Below, piece after piece: positions 1 through 11,790 of a stretch of DNA of 64,000 nt. Position numbers and translations under genes: made by a program. Below the pieces are notes generated by a model. The model searched no databases and was not told the DNA's origin. It saw only the letters and a program-made list of their open reading frames with translations. Location: contig BJKQ01000001.1 in assembly GCA_006538405.1 (NCBI GenBank), forward strand, positions 992,001 to 1,056,000, read 5' to 3'. The stretch is from Hansfordia pulvinata (Eukaryota; Ascomycota; Sordariomycetes; Xylariales). The first letter of the stretch is position 1. The number at the start of each line of letters is the position of its first letter.

Positions 1-311
1 TTGCAAAGCTCGGTATCTTGCCCTTACCTCTCAGGCCCCTCCGAATTTTCTGTGCCGACTGGCTTCACCCCTCGGATGGTGCCCCATTCCTCCACTGTCT
101 TGCTCGTTGGCCCCTCACTGTACTGTACCATTAACCTAAGCCTCTGATTTGCAGCGTCGATACTTTCCTCGGCGCAACCCTCCAACTCGCCGCTTCGACC
201 CTACCCTCCATAATTCACCGCCATTGATACCCACAAGAGCTCCCACCCTTGCTCTCACCGCATCGCGAGCTATACCCTTCCACATTCTCCTGCCTGGCCC
301 CCGCCGTCAAC
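1..311 (+). promoter_or_regulatory. FAS2 5' flank and leader (partial)
   Basis: This stretch lies directly before the FAS2 start codon and is rich in CT/CC tracts typical of filamentous-fungal leaders. It has no convincing coding frame. A leader intron ending at the tttgcag near 154 is possible but not provable here. In many ascomycetes the FAS beta-subunit gene lies divergently next to FAS2; if so here, it would be beyond the left edge. Confidence 0.4.
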
Positions 312-3300
312 ATGCGTCCGGAAATTGAGCAGGAGCTCTCCCACACCCTGCTCGTCGAGCTGTTGGCATACCAGTTTGCCTCTCCCGTAAGATGGATTGA
401 GACGCAAGATGTTCTGCTCGCCGAGCAGCAGGCAGAGCGCATCGTCGAAATCGGTCCCGCCGACACCCTGGGTGTCATGGCCAAGCGCACAATCGCCACC
501 AAGTACGAGGCCTACGACGCCGCAAAGTCGCTCCAACGCCAGATCTTGTGCTCTGCCAAGGATGGCAAGGAGATTTACTACGAAGGGGACCCGGTTGAGG
601 ATGAACCGGAGGCGCCACCTGCCGCCGCGGCCCCCGCTCCGGCTGCTGGTGCCGCCCCCGCCCCTGCTGCCGCTGCCGCTCCGGCGCCTGCGGCTCCCAG
701 CGCCGGCCCGGCTGCCGCTGTGGAAGACGCCCCTGTCCCTGCCTTGGACTTGGTACGGAGTTTGATCGCACAGAAGCTGAAGAAGCCCTTCACGGAAATC
801 CCCCTCAGCAAAGCCATCAAGGACTTGGTAGGAGGTAAGCATCGGCCCGGATCCTTGTTTCAGTGGCTCTAGCTAATCCAACGTCTACAGGAAAATCCAC
901 GCTGCAAAACGAAATTCTGGGCGACCTGGGCAAGGAGTTCGGATCTACGCCCGAGAAGCCCGAGGACACACCCATAGACGAGCTGGGAGGCTTGATGCAG
1001 GCTACCTTCAATGGTCAGCTTGGCAAGGTCTCACAGGGCCTGATCGCCCGTGTAATATCATCCAAGATGCCTGGTGGCTTCAACATCACAGCCGCGAGGA
1101 AGTATCTTGAGACGCGGTGGGGCTTGGGCCCCGGTCGCCAGGACGGTGCCCTCCTGATGGCTATCACCATGGAGCCGGCAGCTCGCCTTGGCTCGGAGGC
1201 CGACGCCAAGGGCTTCCTTGACGACGTTACCCAGAAGTACGCCGCGCACGCCGGTTTCAGTCTCTCGACCGCCTCTGCTGCCGGCCCTGCTGGTGGCAGC
1301 GGTGGTGGCATGATGATGGACCCCGAGGCCATTGATGCTCTCACCAAGGACCAGCGTGTCCTCTTCAAGAACCAGCTGGAATTGCTGGCCAGATACCTCA
1401 AGGTCGACCTGCAAGACGGAGACAGGAAAGCAGTCGCTTCCAAGGAGTCCGAGTCGGTGCTCCAAGCCCAACTGGATCTGTGGGCTGCCGAGCACGGCGA
1501 CTTCTACGCCTCGGGCATTGAGCCCTCTTTCAGCCCGCTCAAGGCTCGCTCTTACGACTCTTCCTGGAACTGGGCGCGTCAGGATGTTCTTAGCATGTAC
1601 TACGACGTTCTCTTCGGCCGTCTGCAAGCTGTCGACCGCGAGATTGTCAGTCAGTGCATCCGCATCATGAGCAAGTCCAACCCCAAGCTCCTTGAGTTCA
1701 TGCAGTACCACATCGACCACTGTCCTGTGGAGCGCGGCGAGACCTACCAGCTTGCCAAGGACCTCGGCGAGCAGCTCATTCAGAACTGCCGCGACGTCCT
1801 CAACGTCCCCCCTGTCTACAAGGACGTGGGCGTTCCCACTGGTCCTCACACTACTGTGGACGCACGGGGAAACCTGGCCTACGAGGAAGTACCCCGGCCG
1901 AGCTGCCGCAAGCTGGAGCACTACGTCCAGCAGATGGCCGAGGGTGGCAAGATCTCCGAGTATGGCAACCGCGTCAAGGTCCAGAACGATCTGGGCCGCC
2001 TGGTCAAGCTCATCAAGGACCAGCACAAGATGTCCAAGACGGCCAAGCTGGAGTTCAAGTCGCTCTACGGCAACGTTCTTCGGTCGCTGGCCATGAACGA
2101 GAACCAGATCCTTCCCAAGGAAACCGGAAAGTCCGGCTTGGTCAAGAAGCCCGCTGGCATGAAGGCCAACAGCCAGGCCAGCAAGGGCAAGATGGAGACG
2201 ATCCCCTTCCTGCACCTCAAGCGCAAGAGCATGAACGGCTGGGACTACAGCAAGAAGCTTACCGGTGTGTATCTCGACGTCCTCGAGGAGGCCGCCAAGT
2301 CTGGTGTGTCTTACGAGGGCAAGTACGCCCTGATGACTGGCGCTGGTGCCGGTTCCATTGGTGCCGAGGTTCTCTCTGGTCTCATCAGCGGTGGCTGCAA
2401 GGTCATTGTCACCACCAGCCGATTCTCGCGCGAGGTCACCGAGTACTACCAGGCCATGTACGCCAAGTTCGGTTCTCGCGGCTCTCAGCTCGTCGTCGTG
2501 CCTTTCAACGGCGGCAGCAAGCAGGACGTCGAAGCTCTCGTCGACTACATCTACGACACCAAGAACGGCCTCGGCTGGGACCTCGACTACATTGTTCCCT
2601 TCGCAGCCATTCCTGAGCAAGGTCGCCAAATTGACGGCATCGACTCCAAGTCCGAGCTGGCCCACCGTATCATGTTGACCAATGTCCTGCGTCTTCTCGG
2701 TGGCGTCAAGACCCAGAAGGCCGAGCGCGGCTTTGAGACCCGCCCCGCCCAAGTCATCCTGCCTCTTTCTCCCAACCACGGTACCTTCGGAAACGATGGT
2801 CTCTACTCCGAGTCCAAGCTCGGTCTTGAGACCCTTTTCAACAGATGGTCTGCTGAGGACTGGGGCAACTACCTCACCATCTGCGGTGCTGTCATTGGCT
2901 GGACTCGCGGAACTGGTCTCATGTCTGGCAACAACATTGTTGCCGAGGGCGTTGAGGCCTTTGGCGTTCGCACCTACTCCCAGCAGGAGATGGCCTTCAA
3001 CCTCCTGGGTCTCATGTCCCCTGACATTTCCGACCTGTGCCAGAGCGAGCCTCTATTTGCCGACCTGAACGGTGGTCTCCACTTCCTCCCCGACCTGAAC
3101 GAGACCATGACCAAGCTCCGCAAGGACATCATGGAGACCAGTGAGGTGCGTCGCGCGGTCACCAAGGAGGCCGCCATCGAGAACAAGCTGGTCAACGGCG
3201 AGAGTTCCGAGGCGCTCTACCAGAAGAAGACCATCTCTCCCCGTGCCAACATCAAGTTCGACTTCCCTCCCCTGCCAGACTGGAAGACCGAAGTCGAGCC

Positions 3301-6021
3301 GATCAACAAGCAGCTCAAGGGCATGGTCGACCTCGAGAAGGTTGTTGTCGTGACTGGTTTCGCCGAGGTTGGTCCCTGGGGTAACTCGAGGACCCGCTGG
3401 GAGATGGAGGCCTACGGCTCCTTCTCTCTCGAGGGCTGTGTCGAGATGGCCTGGATCATGGGCTACATCAAGAACTTCAATGGCCCCATCAAGGGCCAGC
3501 CTTACTCAGGCTGGGTTGACTTCAAGACTGGCGAGCCCGTCGATGACAAGGACGTGAAGCAGAAGTACGAGAAGGACATTCTCGAGCACGCCGGTATCCG
3601 CCTCGTTGAGGCCGAGCTCTTCGGTGGCTACAACCCCGAGAAGAAGCAGATGATGCAGGAGGTTGCCATTGAGGAGGACCTCCCGCCTTTCGAGGCCTCC
3701 AAGGATGCCGCTGAGTCTTACAAGCGCGAGCACGGTGACAAATGCGACATCTTCGAGATCCCCGAGTCTGGCGAATACATCGTCCGCATCAAGACGGGCG
3801 CGACTCTCCTTATCCCAAGGCTATCCGCTTCGACAGACTTGTGGCTGGCCAGATTCCCACTGGCTGGGACGCCAAGCGCTACGGTATCGAGGAAGACATT
3901 GTCAACCAGGTCGACCGCGCTACCCTCTTTGTCTTGGTCTCTGTTGCCGAGACCCTTCTGTCCTGTGGTATCACGGACCCTTACGAGTTCTACCAATACG
4001 TCCACGTGTCCGAGCTTGGTAACATGATCGGTTCCGGCATGGGTGGCACCAACGCGCTGCATAGCATGTTCGTCGATCGCAAGTTCGACCGCCCCGTCCA
4101 GAACGATGTCCTCCAGGAGACCTTCATCAACACGGCTGCTGCCTGGGTGAACATGCTTCTGCTGTCTTCGTCTGGTCCTATCAAGACTCCTGTCGGTGCT
4201 TGCGCGACTGCTGTCGAGTCCGTTGACATTGGTTACGACGCCATCATCGAGGGCAAGGCGCGCATCTGCTTCGTTGGTGGATACGACGAGTTCAGCGAGG
4301 AGGGCTCCTACGAGTTCGCCAACATGAACGCTACCAGCAACGCTGTCGATGAGTTTGCCCATGGACGTACTCCCAAGGAGATGTCTCGCCCCACCACCAC
4401 CACCCGTAACGGCTTCATGGAGTCCCACGGTGCGGGTACCCAGATCATCATGACTGCCAAGCTGGCGCTCGAGATGGGTGTCCCGATCTACGGTGTCGTT
4501 GCTCTGACTGCCACTGCCACCGACAAGATCGGTCGGTCGGTCCCTGCTCCTGGCCAAGGTGTCCTGACCACTGCTCGTGAAGTGAAGCCCAAGTTCGAGT
4601 CTCCCCTTCTCGACATGAACTACCGCCGCCGCCAGATCGAGGTCCGCAAGAAGCAGATCCGTAGCTGGAAGGAGTCGGAGCTCGAGTACCTGTACGAAGA
4701 GGTTGCCGCCATCAAGGCTCAGAACCCCGACTTTGATGAGAAGGCTTTCACCGAGGACCGTGCTTTCCACATTGAGAAGGAGGCCGGTCGCCAGGAGACC
4801 GAGGCTGTCCGCAGCCTGGGCAACGACTTCTGGAAGCAAGACAGCGCCATTGCCCCTCTCCGTGGCGCCCTGGCTACCTGGGGTCTGACCGTTGACGACC
4901 TCGATGTCGCTTCGTTCCACGGCACCTCGACCAAGGCCAACGACAAGAACGAGTCGTCGGTTATCTGCAAGCAGCTCAACCACCTGGGCCGCTCCAAGGG
5001 CAACGCCGTCATGGGTATCTTCCAGAAGTACCTCACTGGTCACCCCAAGGGTCCTGCCGGTGCGTGGATGTTGAACGGCGCGCTGCAGGTGCTCAACACT
5101 GGTCTCGTGCCCGGCAACCGCAACGCCGACAACGTCGACGCGGTCATGGAGGAGTTTGACCTGATCGTCTACCCCAGCCGAAGCATCCAGACCGACGGTG
5201 TCAAGGCCTTCTCCGTCACCTCGTTCGGTTTCGGTCAGAAGGGCGCCCAGGTCATTGGTATCCACCCCAAGTACCTGTTTGGTGTTCTCGACCAGTCGGC
5301 CTACGCGCAGTACTCTGCCAAGGTCACTGCTCGCCAGAAGAAGGCCTACCGCTACCTGCACAACGGCATGATCAACAACTCGATCTTCCAGGCCAAGGAC
5401 AACTCTCCTTACACGGACGACCAGCTCCGCTCTGTGCTCCTGAACCCCGAGTCTCGCGTTTCTGCCGACAAGAAGACCAAGAACCTGGTCTTTGCTTCCA
5501 ACTTTGCCAAGCAAGCTACCGAGCCCACCACTGCCAAGGCCAAGAAGGCCAAGGAGCTGGTCGAGACTCTGGCCAAGAGCCTCGAGAGCCAGTCGAGTAA
5601 CAGCAAGGTCGGTGTCGATGTTGAGGATATTGCCGCCATCAACATTGCCAACCTGACCTTTGTTGAGCGCAACTTCACCGACAAGGAGATTGCCTACTGC
5701 AGAGAGTCGGCCAGCCCGCAGAGCTCTTTTGCCGGTCGCTGGAGCGCCAAGGAGGCCGTGTTCAAGAGTCTGGGTGTCCCCAGCAAGGGGGCTGGTGCTG
5801 CTCTGAAGGATATCGAGGTCACTTCCAACGACGTCGGAGCCCCCATTGTCACGGTATGTTAACCCGTCCCGTGCTATTTTCCGCGTGAAGCCATTGCTGA
5901 CCCATCACAGCTGCACGGTGACGCTGAGACGGCTGCCAAGCAGGCAGGCGTCAAGGAGATCAGCGTTTCCATCTCGCACTCTGATGAGCAGGCCATTGCT
6001 ATTGCCATCACGACGTTCTAA
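312..6021 (+). CDS. FAS2: fatty acid synthase subunit alpha (apparent 1-base frameshift)
   Basis: Alpha subunit of cytosolic fungal type I fatty acid synthase, which makes acyl-CoA from acetyl- and malonyl-CoA with the beta subunit. Exons are 312-834, 891-5853 and 5911-6021 (introns of 56 and 57 bp), giving about 1865 aa, the family's usual size. Visible in order: N-terminal segment and Ala/Pro linker; ACP domain with LVGGKSTLQ (phosphopantetheine Ser about 177); ketoreductase with TGAGAGSIG (about 656) and YSESK (about 812); ketosynthase with GACATAVES (Cys about 1279), FHGTST and TGHPKG; C-terminal phosphopantetheinyl transferase domain with [15 protein letters not shown]. The ATG at 312 begins the conserved MRPEIEQEL. 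The reading frame breaks at 3814-3816, where a CCC run appears to lack one C between TLLIP and KAIRFDRL. Both flanks are fully conserved, so an assembly error is likelier than a pseudogene. Confidence 0.97.
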
Positions 6022-6227
6022 GTGATGACTTGCGCAGGTGTTGATGATATGTATATAGTGGGAAGGACGGTGTTGAAGAAGGCCTGCTCCTATTTGACAT
6101 GATTTTGGTCCTTACCTGTAGATTCAAGTTTTGAGGGTTTTGGTATGCAGTGAATGGGCATTTGCAGGCCCCGCTGATTGGGATGAAAAACGCGGCTTAC
6201 GTTGACGATTGCACGGATGTCTTGTCT

Positions 6228-6329
6228 GCTGTCTGCATCGAGGTTACTCGGATAATGAAATAGAGATACGTTTTGAATCAGGACGCTGTCTGCATTGAGG
6301 TTACGAAATAGAGATATGTTTTGAATCAG
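6228..6329 (+). repeat. imperfect direct repeat downstream of FAS2
   Basis: Two near-identical copies, 6228-6281 and 6285-6329, each start with GCTGTCTGCAT and end with GTTTTGAATCAG. The second copy lacks about 9 nt and has two substitutions. It lies about 200 bp after the FAS2 stop, in the likely 3' UTR or terminator region. Confidence 0.85.
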
Positions 6330-8569
6330 CTCGCTCGCTGTCCCGGCTCTGACTGACGCGAGTTTCGCCCTGCGCCACGATACTGGACATGTACGAATGG
6401 GATTGCGCTGCCGGCGTCACGGCGCCCCAGCCATCATCGTCACTGAGGCGTGCGCGTACAGTAAGGCGGCTCGGAGGGGACTAGCTGCGCGAAAGCTGTG
6501 CTACCAGAACGGTTGCCGCCTTGGTGAGATTTTGCTTTTGTATCTGCGAACGGTGGTGCCAAGGACCGGGGTAGGGGGAGCCGAGGCGCCTGGGCATCTG
6601 GGACGTGGCGGACGGCAGGCAGCCTTGCGGGCCCGAGCTGAAAGGCTACGTTGTGCTCGGGGGAAAGCGGCGCAATCTAGGTAGTTATCCGGAGTGGCTT
6701 GCTTGGGTGAGGTTGGGAGAAGCCCCATCCCGAGTCGGGATCTAAGAGGGGGGGGGGGGGGAGGAGGGGTCTCTCGCGCATGAGCTGGTGGCCGCAGGAC
6801 GAAGAGGTGGCTAAGGACAAAGAACGCTTTTGATAGATATCACATAGGTAGGAACCCGACGGTGGCTAACTGACGTGGGGGTCCCGCGTTTTGGCCATTC
6901 CTTCCCTCCACACTACGGATAGAGGTGTGTTGAGAAAATCAGAGAGGGAGAGAGACGGGGCTCAGCTCCTGCAAGCCACATCCTGTCACATCCGCCGGAG
7001 AAGAGGCCAGAAGGGAGAGTACGTACCCGCTACCAGAGACGAGGTGGGAATGGCTTGTCTCTGTTGGTCTGTTATCGTTTATCGTGGCGGGGGAAGAGCT
7101 GCGTCTGTGGCGTCGGAGGTGTTCGCGGTTCCGCGGTCGGATCCGGTCCAACGGCTTTTTTGTTCTTTTGGTTTTTCTCTCAACAGATTCCGTTTTCGGA
7201 TGATGAGATATTACTGTTCTTCCATTTTCCCCATGCCGCGCGGAGAGTGAGGAGCATCCGTTGCTCTCTACACTCTTGAGACGACTGAGATGGGCGCCAC
7301 AGGACATGACGTTGTGGAAGTTGTAGACACAACCTCTGCTGTGTCTATTTGGCAAGTTTGCGTTTTTCCCTCGAACAGCTCCCGGGGTCGCGTCGCGAAC
7401 GATGGCCGAACGAGTCCGTTTCGGGGTCGGGGCTTATGGGACGTCCGTGGGCAGACGAGGGCTCAACTGCTGATTCCCGGAGAAATTTGAATACTCCGGG
7501 GTTCTTGGTCGATTCGGGAGCCGGATCTTCAGACCTTCCGAGCGAAAGCAGAAACAGACAGGCACAGTGTCAGATAGCTTCTCTTTTTTTTTACTGCTTC
7601 GGAAAGGGGTGGCATAATGATGCGTTGCGATGGCCCTGGAGACTCCGAGTGACAATACCGTGAATGGAGATCAGATCCCAAGACCGGCCAGACCAGACCA
7701 AGCGGGACTATGTCACGGTGCCAGTAGGTGGGGAGGGGGCAGGAGAAAGGGCGATGTCACCGGACGTAGACGAGCTTGAACTTTGTGGCTGGCACGCATA
7801 CATGCGTGTAGATGTGTATGTGTGTGTGTGTGTGTTGCGGCAAAGTCGTTCGCTCACCAGCCAGAGTCCGGCTGCCCGTACGCGACGGGGGAGGGGGGAC
7901 GCCAGCCTCGTGGGCCGTGGCCGTGGGCTGTTCTGCAGCGGCAGGGCGGCGGGATGGTTCCGGCGTCCTCGGCTTTGCTAATGCTGCGGGGCGGGGAAAC
8001 GGGGCTTTTCTCGGTTTCCCCGGACGAGTGCGGGAGCGATCCATGAACGGGGGCTGAAACCAGCTCAAGGAGGTCGAGAGAGATAGGGAGCCGCGTGGGT
8101 GGCGTGGCTTGAAAGGGGAGAGGGGAGTGAACATGGACTGCGCGTCAGACGGGGCCGGTGTTTTTCTTCTTCTTTTTCTTTCTTGTCTGTGCGCCTTTGA
8201 GGCCTGGAGCCGCAATGCATTGGTGGAAGTCGGGGCCGTATGCTCGTTGGCCAAGAAAGGCGTTTTGGTGCCTTTGGGGGTAATCTTATTGGACGTTGCG
8301 CGGCTCAGCTCAGCAGGTAGGGACGGGTAGATGAAGTGAATAGGCTCGCGGACCAATGATGACGGCGCGACGAGGCGACGACGAAGGCCTGACCGAGTCC
8401 CAAGGCGGAAAGGAGGGCGGCGCCACAGACGGGAACGCCAGACTGCGGCGCAGCGCGCCAGCCCGGGAGTCATTCTGCCGAGGCCGTTCGGAGGGAGCGC
8501 GCGGTCCAGGGTTCGGTCGGGCGGGCAGGCATCGCAGGGGCGCTGGCACCCCGTGAGCTGGCCGGCGAG

Positions 8570-8760
8570 GCGAGACGAGATGTGGTGGGTGAGGTGAGGT
8601 GAGACGAGGCGAGACGAGACGAGACGTGACATGAGGAAGACAGAAGGTAGAGGGAGAGGGGGAGGGCCATCCCATAACGGAGGCGCACCTTATCCGGTCA
8701 GGTGTCACCGCCACCGTCACTACCTGTCACTGTCACTGGCACTGTCACTTTCACTGTCAC
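8570..8760. repeat. GAGAC-like and TGTCAC-like short tandem repeats
   Basis: Irregular GAGACGA/GAGGTGA units run from about 8570 to 8632, and CACTGT/TGTCAC units from about 8720 to 8760. On the minus strand the first block produces a spurious SRLVSSRLVS peptide. Confidence 0.7.
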
Positions 8761-9380
8761 GCAGACAAACCGTCTCTCGTCTGGTTCCTCCACTCGTTCC
8801 TTCCCAGGCACGAGTACATGTATCAATGAATGAGGGGTCTCGCGAACCTCGTGAGGACCTCAGACGCCGTGTGAGGGGTCCAGTACCTTACCTAAGGCCA
8901 TCTCATACGCCGAGTACCTAACAATGTACGTACAGTATAACGTAATGCTACCTACCTCCTGACATGTACGCAGGCGGCGGCGGTACTTGATTTCCCAGTC
9001 CGGGGGCGCCTTTCCTCCTTGTCTTCCTGTTGATGGCCAAGGTACTGAGGCAGTTTTCTGGCTGTCACAGCTCCAGCTTGGCCCTGAAGCCATCGCAGCC
9101 TCGTGCGCACACCACATTGACGCAGGCGTCACATGTCTGCGCGGCCCGGATGAGGACGAGGAGGGGATCGGCCATAAACCCCCGACCACATGGCGTCAGC
9201 TCTCGCTCACACCACAGCCCTGGCATTCTTCGGCAAGGCGATGGCACCACACGTCCCATGCCCTCGATCTGACGCGCGCCTTGGGGATACTAGAAGAGAG
9301 AGGGAGGGGGGGGGGAAAGTGTGCGCAAATGTTGCGTAGGAGGCAAATGCACCACACCCACACTCACTCGCAGACGCGAT

Positions 9381-9384
<4 letters not shown>

Positions 9385-9416
<32 letters not shown>
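9385..9416. repeat. AC/CA microsatellite
   Basis: About 16 AC dinucleotides in non-coding DNA. Confidence 0.9.
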
Positions 9417-9417
<1 letters not shown>

Positions 9418-9836
9418 CCACTCGGCAATCCCGAGCTGACTGGGTCCGCTCTTTCAAAAGCCGTTCAGGGTGGTGCCCTAGCCATCTAGCCAGCCAGCCA
9501 GTCAGCCAGACAGACCGGTCGCACTGCCGGGCCAGAAAGGAAAGAAAGGGCGCCAGGGCGGACGGCATGTGAGGGGAGGGGGGTGAGAATCTTGGGCAGC
9601 CTACGGGGAGGCAGTAGGTGCCGCACCTGATATTGACCAAGTGTTTTACTTTGGGTGTCTGTACCCAAGTACGTATAGGTAGGTAAGGCAGCAGGCAGCT
9701 TTCAGGTGTGGCTTGCTTATCGCGGTACTCACGCAACCCCAACTCTTTCTCTCTCTTGGAGTTTATTTCTCCGGCCGGTCAAGCCACGAGCCGCAGCGTC
9801 TCTTGAGTCCTTGGAGGCAGATGCGACAAAGATACA

Positions 9837-9855
9837 GGGGGGGGGGGGGGGGGGG
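9837..9855. repeat. G homopolymer (19 nt)
   Basis: Nineteen consecutive G residues, followed by other G-rich runs to about 9900. The stretch could form a G-quadruplex. Its length in this sequence should be treated with caution. Confidence 0.85.
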
Positions 9856-10110
9856 CAGTAAAGGGTAAGGGTGAGGGGGGGCTGTATTAGATTGGGGGGG
9901 CTGTGGAAGGGCTTGATTCCCAATCCCTCGCCGTTGATTAGCTAACATGCGAATCTCTCTCCTATTTGCCTGCGGTCCCCATGTCTCTCTGCCTCTCTAT
10001 TTTCCCGGGCCCTCCCCTGTCCCAACGCTGCAGGTCCTTTCAGATCAGTACAGTAAGCAGCCGCCGCCGCAGCAACTTGGCCCCATTGATGGTGGCCTTG
10101 GCGGGGGTTG

Positions 10111-10112
<2 letters not shown>

Positions 10113-10142
<30 letters not shown>
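10113..10142. repeat. TC microsatellite
   Basis: About 15 TC dinucleotides in non-coding DNA. Confidence 0.9.
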
Positions 10143-10147
<5 letters not shown>

Positions 10148-11790
10148 GGCTCTATCTCTCGTCTGCCTTCCAGCCAGCCTGGTCAGTTCCCCACCCCCCT
10201 TGGCGCCGGCGCACGTCCTACTGCGGTCGATGACCTCAGCTTTCACGGGCTGCGCCGGCGCGTCGTTGCGTTGGGCAGGTGACGTGAGGCGGGAGCTCCG
10301 GTATTTGAGGGATGGGGTCTTGGCCGAGCGTCGGCATCTGGGTGTGGGTGTGTGGGGGTGACCTGTCAGGGGAAAAGACGGTGGGTGAGGGCTAAGCTGC
10401 GGATTCTGACGCGGTTCCGAATTTTCGTTTCTCTCTATTGTTGTCTTGTGTTGTTTCTCCGGGTCCGAGTCATTGCTCACGCGAGCAGCGTAAGAGAAGG
10501 GGAAAGAAGCCCCCCCCCCCCCCCCCATCCGGCCCCGGCGGGATCGTCAACGGGCCCGTTGAAGCCGCCACATCTCGTACACCACGTGTGAAATGGAGAC
10601 TCGGGAGCAGGGGGAAAGGGAAGGGGTGGTTTGCAGCAAGTGAGTGCGGATGTGGGGGGCTCGGTTCCCCCGTGGGCATGCAAGACAGGGGATTAGAAGG
10701 GCAGGGAAAGGAGAGAGGGGGTCCAGAACGATCGATCTGCGCGAGACTTTTCCCGGTTCGACCTTTGACAGCCCGGCGTGGATGGATCGTATCGAGTAGA
10801 GAAAAAGGGAAAGCGAAAGATGAGAAAAGAGGGTTTCCTTGGGGCTGCCGCGCCTGCATATCCAGGGTTGCAGTCGGAATGATGCAAGCCAGGGTTCTTT
10901 CGCCTTTTTCTCTACCTCCGCCCTTCGGTCCCGGCGCAGCCGCGCCGCCGCTGTTTTTGCTCAGCCCGGTTTCTCCAGCAGCACACCTATTCGTACCATT
11001 GGTGGGCATGGATGGGGCCCCCTTCCCCTCCCCTCCCCGGTCGCCTCTCGCGGCTATTGGTTCGCTCGCGGGAGAGGCGGGGGTTTTCCTGGCGAATCCT
11101 ATACTCCCGCAGTGGTTGGTTGGTCGGTTGCCGAGCAGGGCATTCAGATGCCGTGAAGTTTGTTGAGTGGGCGACATGGGGCGTCACGGGTATTCTTTGA
11201 AGCGAGCTCAGGGCGGAGAAGAGAACGCCCATGGGATGGGGTATCAACAAGAGAATCATTGGAATATCTCTAGATCTAGGAAGAAGAAGAAAACAAAGAA
11301 ATCAGAATCGTCCGTTGTCGTTGTCTTCGTCTTCGTCGTACTTGCAGTCAGTTGCAATGATGGTAGTAGTTGCCAACGAGGCGGCCACCTGTGTATCCCT
11401 GCCCGTCTCTCCGAACCGTCCCAGAAAATGCATAGAGAACCCGCCCCGAAACAATAGAAACCCAAAAGAGAAGAGAAGAGATGGGGTGGGGAGGGTAAGA
11501 AACAGAAAGAGGATGAGCTCGCTAAGTTAACCGACACGACACACTGGCGTGCTGCTCAGCTCCCCCCACCCTTCCACGATGGTAGTGTTACAGTGAGGCG
11601 CTCTCTCGAAGCGACCTCAGCCAGGACCCGAACCGAAAGAAACCCGATGAACCTCGAGAACAACGAAGAAATGTATTGCGCGCAGGCTTTGTAGTAATAC
11701 CGAGTTTCTCAAACACAATAGAAAAGAAAGAGAAAAAAGAAAAGTCCAGCCAACCGAAGAAGAGACAAAGGGGGTGGGACGTCACGGTGT

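Larger units (their letters stand above)
6022..11790. other. 5.8-kb gene-free region between convergent genes
   Basis: It separates the 3' end of FAS2 from the 3' end of the minus-strand gene at 11791. Open frames overlap one another on both strands, are rich in Arg/Pro/Ser and show no recognisable domain, so I call no gene. Content: an imperfect direct repeat (6228-6329), GAGAC-like repeats (about 8570-8632), TGTCAC-like repeats (about 8720-8760), an AC microsatellite (9385-9416), a G19 run (9837-9855) and a TC microsatellite (10113-10142). Confidence 0.6.

Noticed and set aside
1058..2779. 573-codon antisense frame within FAS2
   Set aside because: Shadow of the FAS2 coding strand caused by strong third-position C/G bias.
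7757..8632. 291-codon minus-strand ORF
   Set aside because: Its N-terminus is a translation of the GAGAC-type repeat, and the rest is Arg/Pro-rich with no domain.
10438..11177. Overlapping ~240-codon ORFs on both strands
   Set aside because: Mirror-image frames in GC-rich DNA with homopolymer runs; neither shows a domain or splice context.
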